From Ancrocorticia populi (GTDB taxonomy: Bacteria > Actinomycetota > Actinomycetes > Actinomycetales > Actinomycetaceae): DNA of 64,000 nt. Shown here one piece after another: positions 52,581 through 62,007 of the stretch. Within the stretch, counting starts at the first letter, position 1, and every line of letters begins with the position of its first letter. The translations under genes were made by a program, and so were the position numbers. Below the pieces are notes generated by a model, which searched no databases, had not been told where the DNA came from, and saw nothing but the letters and a program-made list of their open reading frames with translations. The stretch is from NCBI RefSeq assembly GCF_003123745.1, contig NZ_QETB01000001.1:930001-994000 (forward strand), in the 5' to 3' direction.

Positions 52581-54391
52581 GCGCGCGGACGCCGCGCACT
52601 GATCTCAATCCAAAATCGGCATCGGTTCATGCTGCCGAAAGCCTCCCTCCGGCCTTCCCCGAGCGGGCCGCGTGGGGGACTGCGGGATCACTGCGCGCTT
52701 GGCAGGCTGAAGCGCTCGAACGTTACCTGGCGAAGTCCCCGCAGGATTTCCTCGCGGTAGCAACGCCCGGGGCCGGAAAAACTACCTTCGCACTGCGCAT
52801 CGCCACCGAACTTCTGGCAGCCGGGACCGTTCGCAAGGTGACGGTAGTGTGCCCAACCGAGCATCTGAAAACTCAGTGGGCCGAATCGGCTGCGCGCGTG
52901 GGCATCCAGCTAGATCCAGACTTCACCAACGCGCAGCGCGAAGAGGGCGCGTTCTTTGATGGTGTGTGCCTGACGTACGCACAGGTGGCCGCGAACCCCG
53001 AGCTGCATCGCTCGCGGACCCGGCGGCGCACTACTCTTGTTATCCTGGACGAAATCCATCACGGAGGCGACGCCCTCTCCTGGGGCGACGGCATCCGCAC
53101 CGCCTTCGACGCCGCCACCCGGCGCCTGTCCCTGACCGGCACGCCCTTCCGCTCCGATACCTCCCCGATTCCGTTCGTGGAATACGCACCGGGGCCGGAC
53201 GGCGTTTCGCGGTCTCAGGCCGATTACACCTACGGCTACACCGAGGCCCTGCGCGATGGGGTAGTCCGCCCCGTCATGTTCCTTAGCTATTCCGGGCACA
53301 TGCGCTGGCAGACCAAGCAAGGGGACGTCGTGGAGGCGACGCTGGGCGAGCCGCTGACGAAGGATATGACGGCGCAGGCTTGGCGGACGGCACTCAACCC
53401 CGTAGGGGACTGGATTCCGGCCGTTTTGCAGGCCGCTAACGATCGGCTCACCACCATTCGAGGGTCGGTTCCTGATGCGGGCGGGCTGGTGATCGCGTCC
53501 GATCAGAAGAAGGCGCGGGCGTATGCGGCGCAGCTTGAGGCGATCTCGGGGGAAAAGCCGGTTGTTGTGCTGTCCGACGATTCCGCGGCATCAGGGCGGA
53601 TCGCCGAGTTTGCCGCGGGGGATTCGCGTTGGATGGTTGCCGTGCGCATGGTGTCCGAAGGCGTGGACGTCCCGCGGCTGGCCGTGGGGGTCTATGCCAC
53701 GTCCGCTTCCACTCCGCTGTTCTTCGCTCAGGCCATCGGGCGCTTCGTGCGCGTGCGGCGGCGTGGGGAGACAGCTACGATCTTTCTCCCGTCCGTCCCC
53801 CAGCTCCTGGAGCTTGCGAACGAGATGGAAAAGTCCCGAGACCACGCGCTTCAGAACCCCCACAAGGACGAGGATGGTTTGTGGGACGACGACGAATTGG
53901 CCCGCGCCAATCGCGACGAAAAGGCGTCTGATCAACTAGCGCTGCCAGGGTTCGAGGCGCTCGAATCCGATGCTGCCTTTGACCGGGCGCTGTTCGATGG
54001 CGGCGAATTCGGATCCATGGCCGAAGTCGGGTCTGACGAAGAGGCCGATTTCCTCGGGATTCCCGGGCTCTTGGAGCCTGATCAGGTGACCACTTTGCTC
54101 CGCCAGCATCAGGCCAGCCAGTCGAAGCGCCAAGGTGGGGCGCCGAAGTCGGGTGCGGGGTCCGGCGCGGCCGGCGTGCCGGAGCTGAGCGAAACCCAGC
54201 GGCGGCGTAAAGCTCGCAAAGAGCTATCTGGCCTCGTTTCGGCGTGGGCACGAAAGTCCGGGGAACCTCACGCCCAAGTTCATGCCGAGCTGCGGCGGAT
54301 CTGCGGCGGTCCCGAGGTTGCTCGGGCATCCTCAGAGCAGATCGAGGCTCGGATCGAGCGCGTGCGGCGCTGGTTTGTGGGCCGGAAGTAG
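52577..54391 (+). CDS. DEAD/DEAH-box (superfamily 2) helicase
   Basis: 604 residues from GTG 52577. Superfamily 2 motifs: Walker A VATPGAGKTTFALRIA, VVCPTEHLKTQW, Walker B LVILDEIHHGGD, SLTGTPFRSD, and a second RecA-like domain with VRMVSEGVDVPRLAVGVYAT and QAIGRFVRVRRRGE. It resembles the actinobacterial helicases that follow DUF3039, related to RadD/XPB-type ATPases. The C-terminal third is low in motifs and Gln/Ser/Gly rich, ending in a basic region. DNA or RNA substrate is not known. Confidence 0.85.
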   Translation: MSARTPRTDLNPKSASVHAAESLPPAFPERAAWGTAGSLRAWQAEALERYLAKSPQDFLAVATPGAGKTTFALRIATELLAAGTVRKVTVVCPTEHLKTQWAESAARVGIQLDPDFTNAQREEGAFFDGVCLTYAQVAANPELHRSRTRRRTTLVILDEIHHGGDALSWGDGIRTAFDAATRRLSLTGTPFRSDTSPIPFVEYAPGPDGVSRSQADYTYGYTEALRDGVVRPVMFLSYSGHMRWQTKQGDVVEATLGEPLTKDMTAQAWRTALNPVGDWIPAVLQAANDRLTTIRGSVPDAGGLVIASDQKKARAYAAQLEAISGEKPVVVLSDDSAASGRIAEFAAGDSRWMVAVRMVSEGVDVPRLAVGVYATSASTPLFFAQAIGRFVRVRRRGETATIFLPSVPQLLELANEMEKSRDHALQNPHKDEDGLWDDDELARANRDEKASDQLALPGFEALESDAAFDRALFDGGEFGSMAEVGSDEEADFLGIPGLLEPDQVTTLLRQHQASQSKRQGGAPKSGAGSGAAGVPELSETQRRRKARKELSGLVSAWARKSGEPHAQVHAELRRICGGPEVARASSEQIEARIERVRRWFVGRK

Positions 54392-54676
54392 GATTCCGTC
54401 GCGTTCCTTAAAGGTTGGCGTCCCAGTACGTAGGTGAGGCTGCCACGAAGCTGGTTCGGTGTATGGGACAGGTGGGCCCGCCTATCTGTATGTGAAATCG
54501 AGACTGGCTACTATGTGCCGAAATTGCTGAGGGAACGGACGCGGTCCCGCCTGGCGTTTGGGTCCCAATTGATGGGAAATAACGCGTAGTCGAAACGTGT
54601 TACACATCACAGTTAGAATGCTGTCGTTTTGCCCTTTCTGAGAGAAAAAGGTGTGGGAGGCGCCCGATAGGCTCGA
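54392..54676. other. Leader region before the DUF222-HNH gene
   Basis: No recognisable gene. Contains scattered short repeats (GCGTCCCAGTACG, GGTCCCAATT) but no coding signal; likely the promoter and leader of the following gene. Confidence 0.4.
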
Positions 54677-54721
54677 TGTATCAAACAGGACTTCGAAGGC
54701 GTTGTTTTCGAAGCTGATACA
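54677..54721 (+). promoter_or_regulatory. Double-stem hairpin just upstream of the DUF222-HNH ribosome site
   Basis: TGTATCA pairs with TGATACA and, inside, CTTCGAA with TTCGAAG. It ends four bases before the AGAAAGGTGG ribosome site, so it could gate translation or be a protein-binding operator. Confidence 0.5.
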
Positions 54722-54741
54722 TCAGAAAGGTGGTGAAAGTG

Positions 54742-56499
54742 ATGACAACGTTGTTCGATGTAGAGCCAATTTCTTTAGAGCACCAAACACCTCCGGAAGT
54801 CTCGGCTTGGAGCGATCCAGCATCGCGCGGTCTGCCGTTTATGGGCAGTAATACTGCTGATGCAAATGGTCCGCTGCAGGGCGGCTCGGAAGGCTCGGGC
54901 TGTGCGGAGCTTGCGGATGCGCTGGCACGGGTAACCGCGCGGTGTCGTGGGACGCGGGTCTCGGTGGCCGGGCTTGAGGAAGCGGCGAGCCTGTTGACGG
55001 CGGTCAAAGAGGCGAGCCGTTGCCTGGATGGGATCAAGCTGTCGGCAATCGCGCGGATAGATGAGCTGCAAACGCGGCAGGCCGAGGCCAGCGTGGATGG
55101 CAGAAAGCCGCCGCTTCCTGGCAAGGAACGGACGCTTGCGGACACCCTGACCAGCGGCGGAATGCAATCACAGGCCCAGACGGGACGGGAGATGAAGCAG
55201 GCTCGGGCATTCTCGGCCTTCCCTCTCTTCGGTGAAGCAATCGAGAAGGGGCGTCTGTCGGATGCCTATCTGGATGTTCTCACCTCTGTGATTAGGCCGC
55301 GCCTCAAGGAGCGAGCACAGGAGGATGAAGCGGCGCTACTAGCGATCGCACTCAATGAGCCTGTTGAGCACTTCAAGAAGGGCGTGAAGTCTTGGGTTGT
55401 GAAGCAGCAGCCTGCTCGCGCCGAGGCTGAGGTCAAGAAGGAAGCGGCCCAAGAATCGTTTTCTGTCTTTCCTGACGGGAACGGATATCGCTTGTCTGGG
55501 TGGCTCGCTGGCATGAACGGAACTGCTCTGAAGCAGGCGCTCCGCGACATCGTAGGCGTGCCCGCCAAAGACGATTATCGCCACCCGAAACAGCGGGACG
55601 CCGAGGCCCTGATGGGTCTAGTTTTCGGTGCGGCGGGGAGCTCCTCCCAAATTGGCACGGCGGCCGGGTCTGGTCAAGATCGGGATTGCGCTGGTAGCAC
55701 ACCACTTTCGAACGGCACCATCGCTCGGCATGAGATCCTTGTGCACGTGCCCTTCTCCACGCTGGTTCAGACTGAGAAGGCCATCGAACGCGGATGTAAG
55801 GAGCTGGAGCGAAGCACCGGCGCGGGTTCGCCTCCGGCAGAAGGTGTACTTGGCGGTGCCGGCCAAGGGGCTGGTGCAGATTCTCGGTCTGGCGGGCGGC
55901 TCCTGTCCGATTCGATGGCTCGGGCTGATTCGGGCATCTATTCTTCCGGCGATGCCTGTGCAACCACAGGTGTCGGGCTTGGGCGTCGCGGGGAGTGCCT
56001 CGATCAGCGCCCGCAGCAGGAAGCTGATTTGGGTGGTGTTCTCGCAATGATTCGCGCGGGGATAGACGGTGACATGCTCGAAGGGTTCGCCCCGGCAACG
56101 CTTCCGGATGGCAGCCCGTTGGCGCCGAGCCAACTGGCCCGGCTCATGTGCGATAGTCACATGACACGCTTCGTCGTTAATGCTCGCGGGGAACCTCTGG
56201 ACGTGTCTTACAGGCAGCGATTGTTTAGCCAGCGGCAGGCAAAAGCGGTTGTGGGACGTGACCGGCACTGTCAGTTCCCCGGATGCACACGGGGTCCGGA
56301 ACAAGGGGAGATCCATCATGCCCAAGAATGGGAGAAGGGTGGCGCCACCGTTATCGACAACGCGGTGCTGCTATGTTTTGCCCACCACGCCGTGATCCAC
56401 AGGGAGCAGATCACGATCGCGCATCACTTGGGTGGCTTCGTGTTTACCGGTAAAGACGGCAAGCGCGTTGGTACGAGTAGGACCCGAGCGAACCTTTAG
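54742..56499 (+). CDS. DUF222 protein with C-terminal HNH endonuclease domain
   Basis: 585 residues from ATG 54742 (AGAAAGGTGG upstream). The N-terminal DUF222 (13E12) region includes AVKEASRCLDGIKLSAIARIDEL and TLTSGGMQSQAQTGREMKQAR. The C-terminal HNH nuclease reads RDRHCQFPGCTRGPEQGEI then HHAQEWEKGG, NAVLLCFAHHAVIH. These proteins are repeated in many actinobacterial genomes and may be mobile or defence-related; the role is unresolved. It is convergent with pncB, overlapping by four bases. A central region of low complexity (GAGSPPAEGVLGGAG) is atypical. Confidence 0.85.
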   Translation: MTTLFDVEPISLEHQTPPEVSAWSDPASRGLPFMGSNTADANGPLQGGSEGSGCAELADALARVTARCRGTRVSVAGLEEAASLLTAVKEASRCLDGIKLSAIARIDELQTRQAEASVDGRKPPLPGKERTLADTLTSGGMQSQAQTGREMKQARAFSAFPLFGEAIEKGRLSDAYLDVLTSVIRPRLKERAQEDEAALLAIALNEPVEHFKKGVKSWVVKQQPARAEAEVKKEAAQESFSVFPDGNGYRLSGWLAGMNGTALKQALRDIVGVPAKDDYRHPKQRDAEALMGLVFGAAGSSSQIGTAAGSGQDRDCAGSTPLSNGTIARHEILVHVPFSTLVQTEKAIERGCKELERSTGAGSPPAEGVLGGAGQGAGADSRSGGRLLSDSMARADSGIYSSGDACATTGVGLGRRGECLDQRPQQEADLGGVLAMIRAGIDGDMLEGFAPATLPDGSPLAPSQLARLMCDSHMTRFVVNARGEPLDVSYRQRLFSQRQAKAVVGRDRHCQFPGCTRGPEQGEIHHAQEWEKGGATVIDNAVLLCFAHHAVIHREQITIAHHLGGFVFTGKDGKRVGTSRTRANL

Positions 56500-57851
56500 T
56501 CGTCTCCCTCGAAGATATCCACGAGTTTGGTGGGGACCGCGGGTTCGCCGCGGGAGAGGCGCCAGCCATCGTAGGGCAGTTCGGCCCGCGAGGCGTCGTG
56601 GCGTTTCGCAGCAGCCGCGATGGCTTCCTTGCCGACGAACTCTTGGTTAACCTCTCCGCCAGAGACGAGCTTGTGCTGGAGTGGGCGCGCTCCCGAGCGG
56701 TCGAGGTAGGCGAGGCCGTCCTCCCAGCTTTGGGCGGAGACGATGAGCTCTTGGGCGGAATGGCCCTTCTCGTCGCGCACACGGCCGGCAACCTTGAGTC
56801 CGCCCACGCTCTTCTTGTTTGAGGAGGCTTTGGCTACTTCGTGCATCTGGCCGTCGTCGCCTTCGCGGGCGACGAGTTTGTAGACCATTTCTGCGGTGGG
56901 ATAACCGGAGCCGGTCACCAGTTTGGTGCCAACCCCGTAGGAATCGACCGGTGCTGCACCCAATGCCGCGATCGAGAATTCGTCGAGGTCGGAGGTGACG
57001 GTGATTTTCGTCGTCGTCGCCCCTAAATCATCCAACTGTTTGCGGACTGTGAAAGCTTGGGCAATCAAATCTCCGGAATCGATACGGACGGCGCCGAGTT
57101 CGCCACCGGCGCCTCGGGCGGCGGCAACGGCGCGCTCTACGCCGCGGGGAATGTCGTAGGTGTCCACGAGCAGGGTGGTGCCAGCGCCCATCGTGGCGAT
57201 CTGGGCAGCGAACGCTTCTTCCTCGGACTCGTGGAGGAGAGTGAAGGAATGGGCGGAGGTACCAGCGATGTTGAGGCCGTAGGTGCGTCCAGCTTCAACG
57301 TCGGAGGTGCCCATGAAGCCGGAGATCACCGCTGCGCGTGCCGCGTGGATAGCCGCACTTTCGTGGGTGCGACGCGCACCAAACTCGAGACACGGGCGTT
57401 CGCGGGCGGATGCCGTCATACGCGAAGCGGCGGTAGCTACGGCCGAATCGTGATTGAGGATGGAGAGGATGAGGGTCTCAAGCATACAAGTATCGGCGAA
57501 GGTTCCGGTGACGGTGAGGATGGGGGAGTGGGGGAAGTAGCATTCGCCCTCGGCGTACCCGTAGATGTCCCCGCTGAAGTGGTAGTTTGCCAGCCACTCC
57601 AAAGTGGTATCCGAGACAATACCGATGCCAGCGAGATAATCGATCTCTTCGGTCCCAAAATGAAACTTCTCGATAGCCTCGAGAACGCGTCCCGTACCGG
57701 CAACAACGCCGTAGCGGCGCCCGCCGGGAAGCCTCCGTGCGAAGGCCTCGAAAACGCTCATGCGCCCGGCGCGCCCTGATTCGAGCGCAGCATCAAGCAT
57801 GGTCAGTTCATACATATCGGTGAGCAAAGCAGTGCTCGCGCCTTCAGTCAT
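56496..57851 (-). CDS. pncB: Nicotinate phosphoribosyltransferase
   Basis: 451 residues from ATG 57851. Makes nicotinate mononucleotide for NAD salvage. The front TALLTDMYELTMLDAALESG, the active-site stretches EFGARRTHESAAIHAARAAV, VDTYDIPRGVERAV and AVRIDSGDL are typical. A longer frame to 57875 has no start signal, whereas TAAACT seven bases upstream of ATG suggests a leaderless start. In Mycobacterium pncB1 is also divergent from clpS. Confidence 0.93.
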   Translation of the reverse strand: MTEGASTALLTDMYELTMLDAALESGRAGRMSVFEAFARRLPGGRRYGVVAGTGRVLEAIEKFHFGTEEIDYLAGIGIVSDTTLEWLANYHFSGDIYGYAEGECYFPHSPILTVTGTFADTCMLETLILSILNHDSAVATAASRMTASARERPCLEFGARRTHESAAIHAARAAVISGFMGTSDVEAGRTYGLNIAGTSAHSFTLLHESEEEAFAAQIATMGAGTTLLVDTYDIPRGVERAVAAARGAGGELGAVRIDSGDLIAQAFTVRKQLDDLGATTTKITVTSDLDEFSIAALGAAPVDSYGVGTKLVTGSGYPTAEMVYKLVAREGDDGQMHEVAKASSNKKSVGGLKVAGRVRDEKGHSAQELIVSAQSWEDGLAYLDRSGARPLQHKLVSGGEVNQEFVGKEAIAAAAKRHDASRAELPYDGWRLSRGEPAVPTKLVDIFEGDD

Positions 57852-57858
57852 GTGCAAT

Positions 57859-57864
57859 AGTTTA
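57859..57864 (-). promoter_or_regulatory. Candidate -10 element of leaderless pncB transcript
   Basis: TAAACT on the minus strand ends seven bases before ATG 57851. Confidence 0.45.
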
Positions 57865-57897
57865 GCCCGCGCCACTGTTATCCGCCCGCGAGGTCGC

Positions 57898-57903
57898 TAG
57901 ACT
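57898..57903 (+). promoter_or_regulatory. Candidate -10 element of leaderless clpS transcript
   Basis: TAGACT ends six bases before GTG 57910. Confidence 0.5.
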
Positions 57904-57909
57904 GACGGC

Positions 57910-58203
57910 GTGAACTCCCAGCCATCGGGGGCGCCAGCCCCAATACCCGCCCCATCAGAAGAAGCCAGTCACGACTGGCGGACCGTTGTACACAACGATC
58001 CGGTGAACCTCATGAGCTACGTCGAGTGGGTTTTCATGAGCTACTTTGGCATGCCCAAGGACCGCGCCAACACCCTCATGCTCCAAGTTCACGAGCAGGG
58101 CCGCGCGATCGTATCCCGGGGTGAGCGCGAGCAAATGGAAACGGACGCTCAGGCGATGCACCGCTTTGGCTTGCAGGCCACGATTGAGGAGGACGCTGAA
58201 TGA
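57910..58203 (+). CDS. clpS: ATP-dependent Clp protease adaptor ClpS
   Basis: 97 residues. Hands N-end-rule substrates to ClpC/ClpA. The core shows WRTVVHNDPVNLMSYVEWVF, MPKDRANTLMLQVHEQGRAIV and an acidic end. A proline-rich N-terminal tail of 20 residues should feed into the ClpC pore. Coupled to the DUF2017 gene by ATGA, as in Mycobacterium. Confidence 0.93.
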   Translation: MNSQPSGAPAPIPAPSEEASHDWRTVVHNDPVNLMSYVEWVFMSYFGMPKDRANTLMLQVHEQGRAIVSRGEREQMETDAQAMHRFGLQATIEEDAE

Positions 58204-58925
58204 TTGCTTTTCACATCGAACGCGGTGGCTATGTAGCGCGGGCCGATTCAACTGAGCGGCGCCTCATGCGGGGATTGGCCTCAGACGTGGGGACGATGCT
58301 GGGGATCTCTATCACGGACATCATTGAGAAGCGTCGTGAGTCCGCTGAAGCTGATGATCTTCTGGCGCTCTACGAAAGCGAACTCACCGAACTCGAGGGC
58401 CTTGAAGCACAACTTCGTGAGGAAATCGGTGAGGGAGGTAGTGCAAACCCTGACTCGAGTGAGTGGAGCATTGGATCCGAGCGTGATCGGGAAGCGGCGA
58501 TTCCCATGGACGAAGCCATTGCTCGCCTGCTGCCAGACATGTCCGAGGATCCGGAGCTGGCACGCTCTTTGCGAGCCAAGACGCAAGATTCTTTGGCCGC
58601 CGAGAAGGCTGAGAACTTGGCAACGTTTTTTGATTCTCTTGATAACGATAATGACGTGGTGTGGGTGGAAAATGAACGTACCACGGCGTGGCTAGCTGCG
58701 GTGAATGACATTCGAATTGTACTGTCTTCGCGGCTCGACATCGTGGACGAAGCCAGTTCTGAAGCCGTTTACACGCGTGCATCATATCTAACTGGAGAAG
58801 AGGCGGCCGCCGAAGGCCGTGAGATCGAGGATGAGGACGATTTACTCGCCGTGCTCTACGCGATGTTGACGTGGTGGCAAGAGTCACTGCTGATCGCTGT
58901 GGGGATTAAGGCGCGGCGTCGCTAG
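58200..58925 (+). CDS. DUF2017 family protein
   Basis: 241 residues. Family pattern: STERRLMRGLASDVGTML at the front, AIARLLPDMSEDPELARSLRA in the middle, and a C-terminal helix LLAVLYAMLTWWQESLLIAVG. It is an acidic, cytosolic-looking protein always next to clpS in actinobacteria. Function unknown; a part in Clp substrate delivery is possible only by position. Confidence 0.85.
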   Translation: MIAFHIERGGYVARADSTERRLMRGLASDVGTMLGISITDIIEKRRESAEADDLLALYESELTELEGLEAQLREEIGEGGSANPDSSEWSIGSERDREAAIPMDEAIARLLPDMSEDPELARSLRAKTQDSLAAEKAENLATFFDSLDNDNDVVWVENERTTAWLAAVNDIRIVLSSRLDIVDEASSEAVYTRASYLTGEEAAAEGREIEDEDDLLAVLYAMLTWWQESLLIAVGIKARRR

Positions 58926-58928
58926 AGT
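58923..58928 (+). promoter_or_regulatory. Candidate -10 element of leaderless murI transcript
   Basis: TAGAGT, overlapping the stop codon of the preceding gene, ends six bases before ATG 58935. Confidence 0.5.
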
Positions 58929-58934
58929 CCAGAT

Positions 58935-59735
58935 ATGGATTCACGGCCCATTGGAGTGTTTGATTCAGGCGTAGGGGGCCTAACTGTAGCCCGAGCGATT
59001 ATGGATCAGTTACCGAGAGAGTCGATCACGTACATCGGCGATACCGCGCGCACACCCTACGGCCCGCGCTCCCTCGAACAGGTCCGCGAATACTCCCTCG
59101 ACATCATGGATTCGCTGGTGGCCCACGGCGTGAAGATGCTCGTCATCGCCTGCAACACCGCAACGGCCGCCGTGCTTGACGAAGCGCGCGAACGCTACGA
59201 AACCCCGGTGGTGGGCGTTATTGAGCCCGCGGTGCGCCGCGCCGTTTCAGCCACAACGTCCGGCCGTATAGGCGTGATCGGTACCGAAGGGACCGTGAGG
59301 TCCCATGCGTACCTGAACGCGTTCGGCAGCTACCCCAATCTCCAGATAACGAGCGTCGCGTGCCCGGCCTTTGTTGAGCTTGTAGAACACGGCATCACGG
59401 CCGGTCCTCACGTTCAGGAGGTAGCCGCCGGCTACTTTGGCCCACTGATCGATGCGGAGATAGACACGCTGGTTCTCGGATGCACCCACTATCCGCTCTT
59501 GCAAGGAGCTATCGGGTACGTGATGGGAGCGGACGTCACGCTGGTCTCCTCTGCGGACGAAACGGCTCGCGATGTATACCGCCTGCTTGCAGAATACGAT
59601 CTGTTCTCCCACGAAACAGCGCCCATCCGGGAGTTTTATGCCACGGGAGACCCGGCTTCCTTTGGGCCGCTTGCGCGCCGTTTCATCGGGCCAGACGTCG
59701 GGTACGCCAGATCAACAAAGGAGTTGGATCGATGA
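58935..59735 (+). CDS. murI: Glutamate racemase
   Basis: 266 residues. Interconverts L- and D-glutamate for peptidoglycan. The two catalytic cysteines lie in [12 protein letters not shown] (Cys73) and [11 protein letters not shown] (Cys183). The N-terminus [20 protein letters not shown] is characteristic. ATG 58935 is close behind a leaderless promoter motif; its stop overlaps the next start. Confidence 0.95.
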   Translation: MDSRPIGVFDSGVGGLTVARAIMDQLPRESITYIGDTARTPYGPRSLEQVREYSLDIMDSLVAHGVKMLVIACNTATAAVLDEARERYETPVVGVIEPAVRRAVSATTSGRIGVIGTEGTVRSHAYLNAFGSYPNLQITSVACPAFVELVEHGITAGPHVQEVAAGYFGPLIDAEIDTLVLGCTHYPLLQGAIGYVMGADVTLVSSADETARDVYRLLAEYDLFSHETAPIREFYATGDPASFGPLARRFIGPDVGYARSTKELDR

Positions 59736-60502
59736 AGCTGACAGTTCTCGGGTGCTCCGGGTCAATGTCAGGACCGGCCGGGGCCGCCTCGGCTTACCTG
59801 CTGCAGGCTGGAGGTTACTCGATCACGCTCGATTTCGGGCCGGGTGCGATGGGTCAGCTCCTGCGTTACCTTGATCCCGCGGATTTGGACGCGATGTTCT
59901 TCTCTCATCTCCACGCCGATCACTGCGTGGATATCACCGGGATGCACGTGTACCGGCGCTGGTTCCCGGATGGTCCACTCCCCGCGGTGGATGTGTACTC
60001 ACCGGCGGATGGCATGGCACGTACCCGGCAGATTGGGGACGATCCCGAGGATGAGACGTACTCGGGCGCATTCCACTTCAAGGATTTTGGCCCCGGCGCC
60101 CGCACTACCGTGGGGCCCATGACCATCGAGGCGTTCCCCGCTGTGCACCCAGTGCCTGCCGTGGGCCTGCGTATCATTGGCCCGAGCGAATTGGATCCGA
60201 AGCAAGACGTCATCTTCGGGTTTACCGGCGATACGGACTTGTGCGACGGCGAAATTGAGATGGCCCGCCACGCCGATCTCCTCCTGGCTGAGGCGGCCTT
60301 CGAGGATGGGCGTGACGAGGCTCGCGGAATCCACATGACCGGAACGCGGGCGGGCCAGCTCGCCCAACAAGCCGGTGCCCGTAAGCTGCTGCTCACGCAT
60401 CTGCAACCCTGGACTTCGCCGGAGAATGTACGCCGGGCCGCCGAATCCGTGTTCGCCGGGCCGGTCCGTCCGGTTGAACCGGGGGAGACGTACACCGTCT
60501 AG
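59732..60502 (+). CDS. Metallo-beta-lactamase-fold phosphodiesterase (Rv1339-like)
   Basis: 256 residues from ATG 59732; a longer frame starts inside murI. The zinc motif [13 protein letters not shown], the later [11 protein letters not shown] and the C-terminal [23 protein letters not shown]-type motif place it with RNase Z-like hydrolases. Its place between murI and rph is exactly that of Mycobacterium Rv1339, reported as an atypical cyclic-AMP phosphodiesterase, so nucleotide hydrolysis is a likely activity. Confidence 0.88.
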   Translation: MKLTVLGCSGSMSGPAGAASAYLLQAGGYSITLDFGPGAMGQLLRYLDPADLDAMFFSHLHADHCVDITGMHVYRRWFPDGPLPAVDVYSPADGMARTRQIGDDPEDETYSGAFHFKDFGPGARTTVGPMTIEAFPAVHPVPAVGLRIIGPSELDPKQDVIFGFTGDTDLCDGEIEMARHADLLLAEAAFEDGRDEARGIHMTGTRAGQLAQQAGARKLLLTHLQPWTSPENVRRAAESVFAGPVRPVEPGETYTV

Positions 60503-60505
60503 AGT
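60500..60505 (+). promoter_or_regulatory. Candidate -10 element of leaderless rph transcript
   Basis: TAGAGT, overlapping the stop codon of the previous gene, ends six bases before ATG 60512. Confidence 0.5.
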
Positions 60506-60511
60506 AGAGCC

Positions 60512-61282
60512 ATGAGTTTGTGGTCACGCGCCGATGGGCGAGCAATAGATGAAATGCGTCCGGTGACGATTCAGCGTCACTTCCTTGAAGAGGGCGAGGG
60601 CAGCGTCCTCGTGAAGTTTGGGAAGACCACGGTGTTGTGTGTGGCCTCTTTCACCGAGGGCGTGCCGCGCTGGCGCAAGGATTCTGGGCTGGGCTGGGTA
60701 ACGGGCGAGTACGCGATGCTTCCCCGCGCCACTAGCGATCGCTCCTCTCGCGAGTCCGTCCGGGGCAAGGTGGGAGGGCGCACGCACGAGATCTCGCGTC
60801 TGGTGGGCCGCTCGCTCCGCGCTGCTGTCAACATGCAAGCCCTTGGGGATAACACGATCGTCCTGGACTGCGATGTTCTTCAGGCGGACGGCGGAACGCG
60901 CACTGCCTCCATCACCGGCGCCTTCGTGGCGCTCGCGGACGCCGTGAACTGGGCTGTGGCTAAGGGAATCATGAAACCGGCTCCGATTCTTACCGATTCC
61001 ATCTCTGCGGTGTCGGCAGGAATCGTGGACGGCCACGCGGTCCTTGACCTGCCCTACGAAGAGGATTCGCGCGCGGACACGGACATGAACGTTGTGGGCA
61101 CCGGATCCGGCAAGTTCATCGAGATTCAGGGTACGGCCGAACATGAGCCGTTCTCCCGCGACGAACTGGGTACGATCCTGGACCTCGCAAGCATCGGTAA
61201 CGCTCAGCTGGCGAAGATTCAACGGGAGGCGCTGCTAGGCGAGAATGCTATCGACGCCCGCATCATCGGGGGCGCTTGGTGA
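60512..61282 (+). CDS. rph: Ribonuclease PH
   Basis: 256 residues. Trims the 3' ends of tRNA precursors by phosphorolysis. The sequence shows [54 protein letters not shown] and a phosphate-binding [18 protein letters not shown] with [16 protein letters not shown]. Overlaps rdgB in GTGA. Confidence 0.95.
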   Translation: MSLWSRADGRAIDEMRPVTIQRHFLEEGEGSVLVKFGKTTVLCVASFTEGVPRWRKDSGLGWVTGEYAMLPRATSDRSSRESVRGKVGGRTHEISRLVGRSLRAAVNMQALGDNTIVLDCDVLQADGGTRTASITGAFVALADAVNWAVAKGIMKPAPILTDSISAVSAGIVDGHAVLDLPYEEDSRADTDMNVVGTGSGKFIEIQGTAEHEPFSRDELGTILDLASIGNAQLAKIQREALLGENAIDARIIGGAW

Positions 61283-61884
61283 GAATCGTCCTTGGCACTC
61301 GCAACGAACATAAAGTGGCTGAGCTGCGAAATATCCTTCAACCGCTGCTGGCGGATTTGGACGTCATTGGCGCCAGAGAGTTCGATCTTCCCGAGCCCGT
61401 GGAGGACGAGGTCACGTTCGCCGGGAACGCACTGATCAAGGCCCGTCAGATTACGCGGGAAACCGGCTTGATCGCGATTGCGGACGATTCCGGGATTTGC
61501 GTGGACGCCATGGGCGGCGCACCCGGAGTTTTTTCGGCCCGGTGGAGTGGAAAACATGGCGACGACGACGCCAACCTCCAACTCCTCCTCCATCAAATGG
61601 GGGACGTTCCAGATCGTTACCGTGGGGCCGAGTTTCGCTGTGCCGCCGCGCTAGTGACGCCCGATGGGGTTGAACTCGTTGAGGAAGGTGTTATGCGAGG
61701 AACGCTGATGCGCGAAAAGCAGGGCGCCAACGGCTTCGGCTATGACCCTATTTTCATGCCCGAGGGCCTATCGGTCTCCTCTGCCGAAATCTCTCCCGCA
61801 GAAAAGGATGCGATCTCGCATCGAGGCAAAGCATTTCGTGCCTTGGCTCCGCATATCGCCTCAGTGCTAGGACGAGGGGCCTAA
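61279..61884 (+). CDS. rdgB: XTP/dITP pyrophosphatase (non-canonical purine NTPase)
   Basis: 201 residues from GTG 61279. Removes inosine and xanthosine triphosphates. Motifs: [59 protein letters not shown] and the late [11 protein letters not shown]. The CGACGACGACG core recurs inside the gene near 61560 (Asp triplets). Last gene of the murI operon. Confidence 0.94.
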   Translation: MRIVLGTRNEHKVAELRNILQPLLADLDVIGAREFDLPEPVEDEVTFAGNALIKARQITRETGLIAIADDSGICVDAMGGAPGVFSARWSGKHGDDDANLQLLLHQMGDVPDRYRGAEFRCAAALVTPDGVELVEEGVMRGTLMREKQGANGFGYDPIFMPEGLSVSSAEISPAEKDAISHRGKAFRALAPHIASVLGRGA

Positions 61885-61924
61885 GGCAAGGGCTATCACC
61901 TTCACCTGTGATGCAGTTCACCCC

Positions 61925-61952
61925 ATTTAAGTGACGGACTCGTTGCTTAAAT
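61925..61952. promoter_or_regulatory. Inverted repeat upstream of the DUF2470 gene
   Basis: ATTTAAG and CTTAAAT with a 14-base spacer, just before the iron box. Operator or weak terminator of rdgB. Confidence 0.4.
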
Positions 61953-61961
61953 CGGGTGTGG

Positions 61962-61980
61962 TTCGGGTAGCCTAACTTAC
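61962..61980. promoter_or_regulatory. DtxR/IdeR-type iron box 3
   Basis: TTCGGGTAGCCTAACTTAC matches 15 of 19 positions of the iron-box consensus, 28 bases before GTG 62008. Confidence 0.65.
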
Positions 61981-62007
61981 GGTTGATTGCCTATTTGGAG
62001 TGGAACT

